In this document: piece after piece, positions 1-8,852 of the stretch
How positions within the stretch are numbered: position 1 is the stretch's first letter
How the letters are laid out: every line of letters starts with the position of its first letter
Source of the DNA: Streptomyces triticagri
Lineage (GTDB): Bacteria > Actinomycetota > Actinomycetes > Streptomycetales > Streptomycetaceae
Direction: 5' to 3'
Assembly: GCF_003429565.1 (NCBI RefSeq)
Contig: NZ_QUAK01000235.1
Coordinates: forward strand, 1-47,170
Length of the DNA stretch: 47,170 nucleotides
Notes under the pieces: model-generated
Databases searched by the model: none
The model's input: the letters and a program-made list of their open reading frames with translations, nothing else
What the model was told of the DNA's origin: nothing
Translations under genes and position numbers: made by a program

Positions 1-27
1 CACCCCCACCCCTCTAAGGTCGCCCCC

Positions 28-963
28 ATGCGTCTGAGCACCGTTATCCTCCCCGTACGCCGCTGGAACGACGGCGGTCGCGCGCAGTGGCAGCGAGCCG
101 AGGAGCTCGGGTTCCACGCCGCGTACACCTATGACCATCTGTCGTGGCGGACCTTCCGGGACGGGCCGTGGTTCGGCGCGGTACCCACCCTCACCGCGGC
201 CGCGACGGCGACCAGCCGGCTGCGCCTCGGCACCCTGGTGACGTCGCCGAACTTCCGGCACCCGGTGACGCTCGCCAAGGAGCTGATCTCGCTCGACGAC
301 GTCTCGGACGGTCGGATCACGCTCGGTATCGGCGCCGGCGGCACCGGTTTCGACGCCACCACCCTGCTCGGGCCGGACGAGATCCCGTGGACGCCGCGCG
401 AACGGGCGGACCGTTTCGGCGAATTCCTCCCCCTGCTCGACCGGCTGCTGCGCGAGCCGTCCGATGTGACCTCCGCCGGTGCCTTCTACTCCGCCACCGA
501 GGCCCGCAACGTCCCGGGCTGCGTCCAGCAGCCCCGGCTGCCGTTCGCCGTCGCGGCGACCGGACCGCGCGGGCTGAAGCTCGCCGCGCGGTACGGCCAG
601 TCCTGGGTGACCACCGGAGACCCGAAGCTGTACGAGACCGGCACGGTCGAGGAATCGGTGGCGGCGGTACGGGCCCAGGGCGAGAAGTTGGCGGCGGCCT
701 GCGCGGCGATCGGGCGTGACCCCGGTGAGCCGTCCCGGTTGCTGCTGTCCGGCTTCACCCCGGAGTTCCACCCGGTGACGGCCGCGCGCGACGGACACCC
801 GCTCTCCTCCGTGGATGCCTTCGTCGACTTCGCCGGTCGGTACGCGGAGTTGGGGTTCAGCGAGATCGCCGTGCACTGGCCGATCCCGGACTCGGACTTC
901 GCGGCCGACGAGAAGGTCTTCGAGCGTCTCGCCACCGCGGCCGCCGCCCAGCTCGGCCGATAA
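28..963 (+). CDS. LLM-class flavin-dependent oxidoreductase
   Basis: A 311-residue protein with a luciferase-like monooxygenase (TIM barrel) pattern. It has an early YTYDHLSW segment near residue 32, the block RLRLGTLVTSPNFRHPVTLA near residues 65-85, and DGRITLGIGAGG near residue 97, which in this family shapes the flavin phosphate site. Such proteins use FMNH2 or, often in actinobacteria, F420H2 to oxidise or reduce small molecules in the cytosol; the substrate cannot be read from sequence. The ATG start follows a weak AAGG. It is a single gene closed by a strong hairpin at 973-1011. The family call is firm; the cofactor choice is inference. Confidence 0.88.
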   Translation: MRLSTVILPVRRWNDGGRAQWQRAEELGFHAAYTYDHLSWRTFRDGPWFGAVPTLTAAATATSRLRLGTLVTSPNFRHPVTLAKELISLDDVSDGRITLGIGAGGTGFDATTLLGPDEIPWTPRERADRFGEFLPLLDRLLREPSDVTSAGAFYSATEARNVPGCVQQPRLPFAVAATGPRGLKLAARYGQSWVTTGDPKLYETGTVEESVAAVRAQGEKLAAACAAIGRDPGEPSRLLLSGFTPEFHPVTAARDGHPLSSVDAFVDFAGRYAELGFSEIAVHWPIPDSDFAADEKVFERLATAAAAQLGR

Positions 964-972
964 CGGCCCCAC

Positions 973-1011
973 GCCGCTGTGGTCGCAGCGATCGCCCGCG
1001 ACCGCAGCGGC
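973..1011 (+). terminator. Intrinsic terminator-like hairpin after the LLM oxidoreductase
   Basis: The arms 973-986 and 998-1011 pair over 14 bp with one U-G wobble around an 11-nt loop, starting 9 nt after the stop codon. There is no U-tract, as is usual in Streptomyces. Confidence 0.6.
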
Positions 1012-1151
1012 CTCCGGCATCGGCAACGACCCCCGGCAGCCACAGCGACCGCCGGCAGTCGCCGTGACCCCTGTGGCCGAAAGGAGCGTCGGCGAACTCA
1101 GATGTGCGCCCTCCCGCACGCCCGTGCAGGCATATGCGGAAGAATGGCCGG

Positions 1152-2057
1152 GTGACCTCCGAGCCCGCAAACCCTCCGGCCCCCGCCCGCCCGGCCCGTC
1201 TGATCGCCACGGATCTGGACGGCACGCTCCTGCGCGACGACAAATCGCTCTCCGAGCGCACCGTCGCCGCGCTCGCCGCTGCAGAGACGGCCGGTATCGA
1301 GGTCTTCTTCGTCACCGGCCGCCCGGCCCGCTGGATGCACGTGGTCAGTGACCATGTGCACGGCCACGGCCTCGCGATCTGTGGCAACGGCGCTGCCGTC
1401 GTGGACCTGCAGGGCGGCCCCGGCAACCACCGTTTCGTGAAGATCAGGGCCCTGTCCCGCGAGGCCTCGCTCACCGTCGTGGACGCCCTGCGCACGGCCG
1501 TGCCCGGCACGTCCTTCGCCGTGGAGCGCACCGGCGGCATCCACCACGAGCTCACGTACCCCCCGCTGCACCTGGACCCGGCCGCCTCGATCGCCCCGGC
1601 GGAGAAGCTGCTCGCGGCGGACTCGGATGTCGCCGACCAGCCGGTCCTGAAGCTGCTCGCGTACCACCCGGAGCTGGCTCCGGACGCGTTTCTGCGGGTG
1701 GCGCGCGAGGCGATCGGGGACCGCGCCGACGTGACGCGCTCAAGTCCGACCGCGCTTCTCGAGATCAGCGGGGCGGGGGTGTCCAAGGCGAGCACGCTGG
1801 CCCTGTGCTGTGCAGAGCGCGGCATCGGGCCTGACGAGGTCGTCGCGTTCGGTGACATGCCGAACGATGTGGAGATGCTCACCTGGGCCGGTGCTTCGTA
1901 CGCGATGGGCAATGCCCATCCGGATGTGATCGCCGCGGCCTCCGGTCGTACCGTCGCCAACAACGACGACGGAGTCGCGATCGTCGTGGAGCGGCTCGTC
2001 GCCGAGCGGCTCGGCGGCCGTGCCGTGCAAGGCAGCACCCCTGACGAATCCGCCTGA
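1152..2057 (+). CDS. HAD-superfamily hydrolase (Cof/YwpJ-like phosphatase)
   Basis: HAD motif I is DLDGTLLRDD near residues 19-28, with Asp as the phosphoryl acceptor. Motif II is the Thr of FFVTGRP. The C-terminal motif III/IV block is VVAFGDMPNDVEMLTWAGASYAMGNAHPDV, with the metal-binding GD..ND. The large cap between motifs II and III is typical of Cof-type (class IIB) sugar-phosphate or nucleotide phosphatases. I chose the GTG at 1152 because GGAAGA sits 8 nt upstream. ATG 1134 and an upstream start at 1104 are possible but add an unconserved basic leader. The gene is convergent with the M23 peptidase, with only 23 bp between stops. Substrate unknown. Confidence 0.85.
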   Translation: MTSEPANPPAPARPARLIATDLDGTLLRDDKSLSERTVAALAAAETAGIEVFFVTGRPARWMHVVSDHVHGHGLAICGNGAAVVDLQGGPGNHRFVKIRALSREASLTVVDALRTAVPGTSFAVERTGGIHHELTYPPLHLDPAASIAPAEKLLAADSDVADQPVLKLLAYHPELAPDAFLRVAREAIGDRADVTRSSPTALLEISGAGVSKASTLALCCAERGIGPDEVVAFGDMPNDVEMLTWAGASYAMGNAHPDVIAAASGRTVANNDDGVAIVVERLVAERLGGRAVQGSTPDESA

Positions 2058-2080
2058 AGAAACGTCACGCCACGCGGCCC

Positions 2081-3112
2081 TCACAGCTTCACGCCGTGCT
2101 CCTCCAGCCAGCGCCGAGGGTCCACGCCGGAGCCGAGCTGCGGGGTGAGCCGTACCTCGAAGTGCAGGTGGGGCCCGGTGGAGTTGCCGGTGGTGCCCGC
2201 CTGCCCGATCCACTGGCCCGGCAGCACCCGCTCGCCCTGGTCGACGGTGACCGCGGCGAGGTGTGCGTACTGCGTGTAGTAGCCCCCGTCGTGCCGGACC
2301 ACGACCTCCATCCCGAACGATCCGCCGCAGGAGACCCGTTCGACCCGACCCGCGCCGATCGAGCGCACCGGTGTGCCGATGTCGACGGCGAAGTCCTGCC
2401 CGGTGTGCCGGCTCGCCCAGCGCTCACCGGATCCGCCGAAGCCGGCCGACAGTTCGTACCGCGCGACCGGCGTCACCCAGTCCTTCCCGGTGGGCAGTGA
2501 GGGTTGGTCGAGGCGGACCGCGCCCCGGCACTGTCCGGCGGTGGCCTGTCCGTCGGCCTCGCCCTGCAGCTTCCACTGGGCGTCCTCGAGCTTGCGCTCG
2601 ATGCCGCTGCGCAGGCTCGCCAGCTGGGTCTGGCGCCGGTCGAGTTGCTGCCACGCCTTGCGCGCCGTGCGTTCGTCCCGGTCGAGCCGGTTCGTGGCGC
2701 GCCGGGTCTTGGCGATGGCGTTGTCGACGGCCAGGTCCGCCTGCCATGCGGCGCGCTGACCGCGCATCAGCTGGTCGGGGTCTTCGGCCATGAGGAGTTG
2801 GGCGGTGTACGGGATGCCGCCTCCGGTGCGGTACTGGGCGCGCGCGATTCTTCCCAGGTCGGCGTGGAGCAAGGCGAGTTCGGCGCGCTGGCGGGTCAGC
2901 AGGCCTTCCAGCCGGCCGGCCTTGGCGCGTTCGCCGGCTGCCGCCCGCTTGCCCTGTTCGTACTTCTGCGTCGCGGCCGCCGCCTCCTCGTACAGGCGCG
3001 CCACCTCGCCGCTCGCGCTCGGGCCGTCCGATGCCCGGGCGGGCGGGGCGAGCAGTGCGAGCAGCACACAGAGCACCGGCGCGAGGACGGCATGACAGTG
3101 TGGAAGACGCAT
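2081..3112 (-). CDS. Secreted M23-family metallopeptidase with N-terminal coiled coil
   Basis: 343 residues. A signal peptide covers about residues 1-27 (two arginine-free hydrophobic turns ending in PPARA). A charged coiled-coil region spans about 35-185 (repeated RA/EQ/LL heptads). The C-terminal peptidase_M23 (LytM/lysostaphin-like) domain covers about 225-335. Zinc ligands are visible: H236 and D240 in HTGQDF, and H317 in HLHFEV, with catalytic H284 (YAH) and H315. The architecture matches NlpD/EnvC-like or RipA-neighbour proteins that cleave or regulate cleavage of peptidoglycan cross-bridges outside the membrane. The catalytic set is intact, so it is probably an active endopeptidase rather than a degenerate activator. 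It lies downstream of the histidine kinase on the same strand. Confidence 0.88.
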   Translation of the reverse strand: MRLPHCHAVLAPVLCVLLALLAPPARASDGPSASGEVARLYEEAAAATQKYEQGKRAAAGERAKAGRLEGLLTRQRAELALLHADLGRIARAQYRTGGGIPYTAQLLMAEDPDQLMRGQRAAWQADLAVDNAIAKTRRATNRLDRDERTARKAWQQLDRRQTQLASLRSGIERKLEDAQWKLQGEADGQATAGQCRGAVRLDQPSLPTGKDWVTPVARYELSAGFGGSGERWASRHTGQDFAVDIGTPVRSIGAGRVERVSCGGSFGMEVVVRHDGGYYTQYAHLAAVTVDQGERVLPGQWIGQAGTTGNSTGPHLHFEVRLTPQLGSGVDPRRWLEEHGVKL

Positions 3113-3153
3113 TTACGGATCGTCACCCGGTGTGCTGTCCGGCGCGCGTACGA

Positions 3154-3186
3154 GGCGTACGTCAGGGTCATGGGTGACCCGTACGG
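3154..3186. promoter_or_regulatory. Inverted repeat upstream of the M23 peptidase
   Basis: GGGTCA-TGGG-TGACCC (about 3165-3180) is flanked on both sides by CGTACG. It lies 50-75 bp upstream of the M23 start in the 171-bp gap between the kinase and the peptidase. It could be an operator or the 3' hairpin of the kinase transcript. No regulator can be assigned. Confidence 0.3.
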
Positions 3187-3283
3187 CGCACGGGCGCTGA
3201 GCCGAACAGGGGCGCGAGGGCGTCCTTTCGCCGTGGGTGGCGGAGCGGCGGTCGACCGGGGTGCGGGTTCCGGCGCGTCAACG

Positions 3284-5110
3284 TCAGTACGGTGCTTCCC
3301 AGATCACCGTGGCCCCTGTTCCGTCGGGTCCGGGGCCGTGCCGGCTGTCGCCGCCCAGCGCTTCGGCGCGGCGTTTGAGGTTCTTGAGGCCGCTGCGTCT
3401 GCCGCCTTCGGGGATGCCGACGCCGTCGTCGGCGACGGTGAGGCGTACGCCCTTGCGTTCCTCGGGCAGCAGCGCCTCGGCGTCGACGGTGACGTCGATG
3501 CGGGAGGCGTGTGCGTGCCGGAAGGCGTTGGAGAGTGTCTCGCGGAGGGCGGCGATGAGGTTCTTTCCGGTCAGTTCGTCGACCAGGGTGTCGACGGCGC
3601 CGATGAAGCGGCAGGCGGGTTTGAAGCCGAGGGGTACGGCGGCCATGTTGATCTCTCTGAGGACCCGGGTGCGCAGGCCGGAGGGGTGTTCGTCCGGCTC
3701 CTGCTGGAGGGCGAAGATCGCGGTGCGGATCTCCTGGATCGTCACGTCGAGTTCGTCGACGGCGCGGCCGATGCCGGTCTGCACCTCGGGGACGACGGAC
3801 TGCCGTTGGGCGCTCTCCAGCATCATGCCGGTGGCGAAGAGGCGTTGGATGACGAGATCGTGCAGGTCGCGGGCGATGCGGTCGCGGTCCTCGTACACGG
3901 CGAGGCGTTCCCGGTCGCGTTGTGCCTCGGCCATCATCAGCGCGAGTGCCGCCTGGGAGGCGAACTGGGTGGCGAGTGTCTTCTCGTCCCGGGTGAAGGG
4001 CTGTTCGCCGCGCAGCCGGGGGGTGGCCAGGGCGCCGAGTACCCGGTCTCCGCTCTGCAGCGGGAGGAGCATGCTGGGGCCGTAGGAGCGGGCCGACTTG
4101 GTGATCATCTTCGGGTCGGCGGCGGCCTCGTCCACGAACACCGGTTCGCCGGCGAGTACTTGGTCGACTGCGGGTGATTCGGGTGGTACGACGACGCCGA
4201 GCAGGTCCTGGCTGCCGCCGGCCACCGCGGCGATCTCCAGTCCGCCGTGGCCGGAGGGCAGCAGGACCATGCCGGCGTCGGCGTCCGCGAGGCGGCGGGC
4301 CTGTTCGGCCACGACGGTCAGTGCTTCCTCGGCGTCGGCGCCGGACAGGAGGGCGGTGGTGACGGCGACGGATCCGTCGATCCAGCGCTCCCGCTGGCGG
4401 GTGGCTTCGTAGAGCCGGGCGTTGCCGATCTGGATGCCGGCCTCGGTGGCGAGCACGGTCACCATGTGGAGGTCGTACGGGCTGAAGCCGGCGCCGTCGG
4501 CCTTCTCGGTGAGGTAGAGGTTGCCGAAGATCTCGTCGCCTACGCGGATGGGTACGCCGAGGAAGGTGTTCATCGGTGGGTGGTTCGGCGGGAATCCGAC
4601 GGAGCGGGGGTCGCGGGTGAGGTCGTCGAGGCAGAGGGGGACCGGGTCGTCGATGAGGGCGCCGAGGATGCCGCTGTGGCCGTCGGGCAGTTTGCCGATC
4701 AGGGTGCGCCGGTCGGGTGGGATGCCGTGGGTGATGAAGTCGGAGAGGCCGTCCTGTCGGTCGTTGAGCACGCCGATCGCGGCGTAGCGGGCGCCGGTGA
4801 GGCCTGCGGCGGTTTCCACGATGCGGTCGAGTGTGGCGTGGAGCTGCAGACCGCTGCCGGCCAGGACCATGGTCTCCAGGAGCTGGGGCAGTCGGGCCGC
4901 GACGTCCTCCGGGAGGGCGTGCAGGCTTCGGGCCGCGTGCTCGGCCATGTCGGGCACCTCGGCCATGTCTGACGCCTCGGCGGTGCCGCCCGGTGTCCCG
5001 GCCGTTCGGGGCGGCTCGTGGTGGCCGGTTCCGTGGTGGGGTCCGGCTGCCTCGCGGGGGCGGGGCGCGTCTGCCTCGCCGGGGCGGGGTGCTTCGGGCA
5101 CGTCGGACAT
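3284..5110 (-). CDS. DevS/DosT-like two-GAF sensor histidine kinase
   Basis: 608 residues with no membrane segment. After a disordered Pro/Gly-rich N-terminus there are GAF-A (about 88-235), GAF-B (about 260-395), a HisKA_3 dimerisation domain with RDLHDLVIQRLF (phospho-acceptor H417), and HATPase_c (N-box near 524-534, G-box DDGVGIPEGG near 561-570). GAF-A carries GFPPNHPPMNTFLGVP and GNLYLTEK, closely matching the haem GAF of mycobacterial DevS/DosT; H177 aligns with the HPP histidine there. This suggests a haem-based O2/redox sensor (inference). No response regulator is in the window. It lies 112 bp downstream of cydCD on the same strand, so it may be read with the cyd genes. No Shine-Dalgarno is obvious before the ATG. 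Confidence 0.88.
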   Translation of the reverse strand: MSDVPEAPRPGEADAPRPREAAGPHHGTGHHEPPRTAGTPGGTAEASDMAEVPDMAEHAARSLHALPEDVAARLPQLLETMVLAGSGLQLHATLDRIVETAAGLTGARYAAIGVLNDRQDGLSDFITHGIPPDRRTLIGKLPDGHSGILGALIDDPVPLCLDDLTRDPRSVGFPPNHPPMNTFLGVPIRVGDEIFGNLYLTEKADGAGFSPYDLHMVTVLATEAGIQIGNARLYEATRQRERWIDGSVAVTTALLSGADAEEALTVVAEQARRLADADAGMVLLPSGHGGLEIAAVAGGSQDLLGVVVPPESPAVDQVLAGEPVFVDEAAADPKMITKSARSYGPSMLLPLQSGDRVLGALATPRLRGEQPFTRDEKTLATQFASQAALALMMAEAQRDRERLAVYEDRDRIARDLHDLVIQRLFATGMMLESAQRQSVVPEVQTGIGRAVDELDVTIQEIRTAIFALQQEPDEHPSGLRTRVLREINMAAVPLGFKPACRFIGAVDTLVDELTGKNLIAALRETLSNAFRHAHASRIDVTVDAEALLPEERKGVRLTVADDGVGIPEGGRRSGLKNLKRRAEALGGDSRHGPGPDGTGATVIWEAPY

Positions 5111-5222
5111 GCCATCGAGCGTAATAAGTCCCGTTTCGCGAAGAAAGTCGACCGTAGCTACGACTGCACACGGCTGCAGCCTCTGATCTACGGCTGCAGT
5201 GCCCGCCCGGTCCAGGGGTCGC

Positions 5223-8200
5223 TCACGCCGGCCCTTGTGCCAGCAGCAGCTCCGTCTCGCGCTCCCGTGCGCGCATCCGCCGCAGCGGCCCGTCGACCGC
5301 GACCAGTTCCCGGTACGGGCCGCGCTGCACGATGCGGCCTTCGTCGAGTACGAGGACCTCGTCCACCGCCTCGAGTCCGGCGAGCCGATGCGTGATCAGC
5401 AGAGTGGTCCGCCCCTCGGTGGCCGCCAGGAGGTCCGCGGTGAGCGCGTCGGCGGTGGGCAGGTCGAGATGTTCGGCCGGCTCGTCGAGCACCAGGACGG
5501 GGAAGTCCGCGAGCAGGGCGCGGGCCAGTGCGAGACGCTGCCGCTGGCCGCCGGAGAGCCGCGCGCCGTGCTCGCCCACCAGGGTGTCGATCCCGTCGGG
5601 CAGCGAGTCCACCCAGTCGAGCAGCCGGGCCCGGTCGAGTGCCGTACGCAGTTCGGTGTCGCTCGCTCCGGTCCGGGCCAGTCGCAGGTTCTCGCGTACG
5701 GAGCTGTCGAAACAGTGCGCGTCCTGGGCGCAGAGTCCGACCATGCGGCGTACGTCGTCGCCGTCGAGCGCGGACGCCCGCACGCCGCCGAGCGTGTACT
5801 GACCGGACTCGGCGTCGAGGAAGCGCAGCAGCACCTGCGCGAGTGTGGTCTTGCCGGAGCCGCTCGGCCCGACGACGGCCACCCGCCGGCCCTCGGTGAG
5901 CGTGAGGTCGATCCCGTGCAGGGCGGCGCGTTCCTGGCCGGTGTGCCGGGCGGTGAGTCCGCGTACCTCCAGCGGGAACGGTCCGGCGCTGCCGGCCGGT
6001 GCTTCCGGTTCGCGTACGGGTTCGGCCGCGTCGAGGACTTCGTGGATGCGCTCGGCGCTTCTGCGGACCCGCTGGCGGTACTGGACGGCGAGCGGCAGCC
6101 CGGTGACGGCTTCGAAGGCGGCGAGCGGAGTGAGGACCACCACGGCGAGCGCGACTCCGTCGAGCCGGCCTTCGCGCAGCGCAGCCACTCCGGCGAGTGC
6201 GGCGGCGGCCACGGTGAGGCCGCAGGCGAGGGCGGAGAGCCCCGCGCCGAGCGCGGTCGCCGCGGCGCCGCGGGAGGCGATGCCGGTGAGTTCCCGGTCG
6301 GCGGCGGCGACCTGCGCGGAGCGGCGGCCGATGGCGCCGGCCACGGTCAGCTCGGCGGTCCCGGTGAGCAAGTCGGTGACATGGGTGGCGAGTTCGCCGC
6401 GGGCCGGGGCGAGCCGTCGCTCCGCCCGGCGGGCCAGGGCGCCGCTGAGCAGCGGGACGCCGACGCCGGCGGCAAGGAGCCCCGCGGCGAGCAGTGCGCC
6501 CGCCTCCGGCAGCAGCCAGGCGGTGAATCCGGCGGATCCGGCGGCGACGAGTACGGCGGCGCCGACCGGCAGGAGCCAGCGCAGCCAGTAGTCCTGGAGT
6601 GCGTCGACATCGCTGACGAGGCGGCTGAGGAGGTCGCCGCGCCTGGTCCGGCGGAGGCCGGCGGGCGCGATCCGTTCGAGGCGGCGATAGACGGCGACGC
6701 GGGTGTCGGCGAGCATGCGCAGCACGGCGTCGTGCGTGACGACCCGCTCCGCGTAGCGGAAGACGGAGCGTCCGATACCGAAGGCGCGGGTCGCGGTGAC
6801 GGCGACCATCAGATGCAGTACGGGCGGCTGTTCGGAGGCGCGCGAGATGAGCCAGCCCGAGGTGGCCATGAGGCCGACTGCGCTGCCGAGGGCCAGGGCG
6901 CCGAGCAGCAGTCCGAGCAGCAGGCGGCCTCGGCGCTCTTCGGCCATGGCCCGGACCCGGGCCAGTGCGTGCTGCCGCGGGGTGCCCGCGGATGCGTCGT
7001 CCGCCGTGGTCCGTACGTCCGTCGACACCGCGGCGGCGAGATCCTCGGCCGCGTGCATCGCGGGCGCCGCGGCCTGCTCTCCCTGCGCCGGGTCCGGGCG
7101 GCGCCCGTGTTCACCGTCCGGCTGGGACGGGACGGTTGCGCGGGCGGGTTCCTCGATGCGTACGACCCGGTCGGCGACGGACAGCAGTGCCGGGCGGTGG
7201 ACGACGAGCAGGACGGTGCGGCCGGCCGCGAGGCGCCGTACGGTCGCCGTGATCTCGGCCTCGGTGGCGCCGTCGAGTCCGGCGGTGGGTTCGTCGAGGA
7301 GCAGGATCGGGCGGTCCGCCAGGAAGGCGCGGGCCAGCGCGAGGCGTTGACGCTGTCCGGCGGACAGGCCGACGCCGCCCTCGCCGAGGGTGGTGGCGGT
7401 GCCGCGCGGCAGGGCGTCCACGAATCCGAGTGCGCCCGCGTCGCGCAGTGCCTCACGGACGGCGTCGTCCGAGGCGTCGGGGCGGGCGAGCCGTACGTTC
7501 TCCGCGATGGTTCCGGCGTAGACGTGCGGCAGTTGGGGCACCCAGGCGATGCGCTCGTGCCATGCGGTGCGGGACAGGTCGGCGAGGTCGGTCCCGCCGA
7601 TCCGGATGCGTCCCTCGGTGGGGCGTACGAATCCGAGTAGGGCGCTCAGCAGTGTCGACTTGCCCGCCCCGCTGGGACCGACCAGGGCGACCGTCTCTCC
7701 TGGCTCGACGGTGAACGAGACCCCGGACACGGCGGGACCCTGCCGCCCCGGATACCGCACGGTCACGTCCTCCAGGCTCAACGCGCCCTCGGGGATGGGC
7801 AGTCGACCGTCACCCGGTACGGGTGTCTCGAGCACCTGGAAGATCTCCTCGGCCGCGGCGAGCCCCTCGGCCGCCGCGTGGTACTGCGCACCGACCTGGC
7901 GGATCGGCAGATACGCCTCGGGCGCGAGGACGAGCACGAGGAGGCCGATGTAGAGGTCCATCTCGCCGTGCACCAGGCGCATGCCGATGGTGACCGCGAC
8001 GAGCGCGACGGACAGCGTGGACAGCAGCTCCAGTGCGAAGGAGGAGAGGAAGGCGATGCGCAGGGTGCGCATCGTGGCCCGCCGGTACTCGCCGGTGATC
8101 CGCCGGATCGCCTCGGCCTGTGCCTTGGCCCGGCCGAAGACCTTGAGTGTCGGCAGTCCGGAGACGACGTCGAGGAAGTGGCCGGACAGTCGCGAGAGGA

Positions 8201-8774
8201 GTCGCCACTGCCGGTCCATCCGGCTCTGGGTGGCCCAGCCGATCAGCACCATGAACACCGGGATCAGGGGCAGTGTCCCGACGATGATCGCCGCGGAGAC
8301 CCAGTCCTCGGTGACGATCCGGGCGAGGACGGCGACGGGCACCACGACCGCGAGCCCCAACTGGGGCAGATAGCGGGAGAAGTAGTCGTCGAGTGCGTCG
8401 ATCCCTCGGGTGGCGAGCGAGACCAGCGAACCGGTGCGCTGTCCGCTGAGCCAGCCCGGCCCGAGCTCCGCGGCCCGCTGAACGAGCCGTCCGCGGAGCT
8501 CGGACTTGACCGCGGCTCCTGCCCGGTGCGCGGCGAGTTCGGTGAGCCAGCCGACCAGGGCCCGGCCGACCGCGACCGTGGCGAGCAGCAGCAGCGGGGT
8601 GGCCAGGTCGGCTGTTCCCTGTCCGTGCTCGAAGGCCCCCACCACGATCTCGGCGATGAGCATCGCCTGGGCGATGACGAGACCGGCTCCCACGAGCCCG
8701 AGGCCCACCACCGCGGCGAGGAAGAAGCGGGTGGCGCGGGCGTGGTGCAGCAGGCGCGGATCGATCGGTTTCAC
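5223..8774 (-). CDS. cydCD: Fused CydD-CydC thiol-reductant ABC exporter
   Basis: 1183 residues: two complete ABC half-transporters in one chain, the arrangement known in Streptomyces. The CydD half has membrane segments about 18-290, Walker A GPSGAGKS at 366-373, signature LSAGQ at 470-474 and Walker B near 489-496. A Pro/Ala-rich linker covers about 541-605. The CydC half has membrane segments about 615-890, Walker A GPSGSGKT at 969-976, LSGGQ at 1073-1077 and Walker B VLVLDEP at 1093-1099. CydDC exports glutathione/cysteine-type reductants and is needed to assemble cytochrome bd. The GTG start has GGAGG 9 nt upstream, and this start codon lies inside a parS site (8768-8781). It is 79 bp downstream of cydB, most likely one operon. 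Confidence 0.95.
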   Translation of the reverse strand: MKPIDPRLLHHARATRFFLAAVVGLGLVGAGLVIAQAMLIAEIVVGAFEHGQGTADLATPLLLLATVAVGRALVGWLTELAAHRAGAAVKSELRGRLVQRAAELGPGWLSGQRTGSLVSLATRGIDALDDYFSRYLPQLGLAVVVPVAVLARIVTEDWVSAAIIVGTLPLIPVFMVLIGWATQSRMDRQWRLLSRLSGHFLDVVSGLPTLKVFGRAKAQAEAIRRITGEYRRATMRTLRIAFLSSFALELLSTLSVALVAVTIGMRLVHGEMDLYIGLLVLVLAPEAYLPIRQVGAQYHAAAEGLAAAEEIFQVLETPVPGDGRLPIPEGALSLEDVTVRYPGRQGPAVSGVSFTVEPGETVALVGPSGAGKSTLLSALLGFVRPTEGRIRIGGTDLADLSRTAWHERIAWVPQLPHVYAGTIAENVRLARPDASDDAVREALRDAGALGFVDALPRGTATTLGEGGVGLSAGQRQRLALARAFLADRPILLLDEPTAGLDGATEAEITATVRRLAAGRTVLLVVHRPALLSVADRVVRIEEPARATVPSQPDGEHGRRPDPAQGEQAAAPAMHAAEDLAAAVSTDVRTTADDASAGTPRQHALARVRAMAEERRGRLLLGLLLGALALGSAVGLMATSGWLISRASEQPPVLHLMVAVTATRAFGIGRSVFRYAERVVTHDAVLRMLADTRVAVYRRLERIAPAGLRRTRRGDLLSRLVSDVDALQDYWLRWLLPVGAAVLVAAGSAGFTAWLLPEAGALLAAGLLAAGVGVPLLSGALARRAERRLAPARGELATHVTDLLTGTAELTVAGAIGRRSAQVAAADRELTGIASRGAAATALGAGLSALACGLTVAAAALAGVAALREGRLDGVALAVVVLTPLAAFEAVTGLPLAVQYRQRVRRSAERIHEVLDAAEPVREPEAPAGSAGPFPLEVRGLTARHTGQERAALHGIDLTLTEGRRVAVVGPSGSGKTTLAQVLLRFLDAESGQYTLGGVRASALDGDDVRRMVGLCAQDAHCFDSSVRENLRLARTGASDTELRTALDRARLLDWVDSLPDGIDTLVGEHGARLSGGQRQRLALARALLADFPVLVLDEPAEHLDLPTADALTADLLAATEGRTTLLITHRLAGLEAVDEVLVLDEGRIVQRGPYRELVAVDGPLRRMRARERETELLLAQGPA

Positions 8775-8781
8775 GTGAAAC
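8768..8781. other. parS: parS site (ParB binding), perfect, over the cydCD start codon
   Basis: GTTTCACGTGAAAC is an exact match to the Streptomyces parS consensus. On the minus strand the second half, GTGAAAC, supplies the GTG start codon and codon 2 of cydCD. Its centre is 31 bp from that of the next parS. Confidence 0.93.
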
Positions 8782-8798
8782 AGCCTCCAGACAGGGCC

Positions 8799-8812
8799 GT
8801 TTCACGTGAAAC
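8799..8812. other. parS: parS site (ParB binding), perfect, in the cydB-cydCD gap
   Basis: A perfect GTTTCACGTGAAAC within an imperfect 26-bp palindrome (8793-8818). In the minus-strand RNA its single mismatch becomes a G-U wobble, so the cydB-cydCD transcript could fold into a 13-bp hairpin here. Confidence 0.93.
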
Positions 8813-8852
8813 AGCCCTCGGACGACCTCGGACGGCAGGGCAGGCGGGGCGG

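Noticed and set aside
5199..7640. 813-aa open frame antisense to cydCD
   Set aside because: A GC-frame shadow of cydCD; no domain, and composition is the mirror of the real gene.
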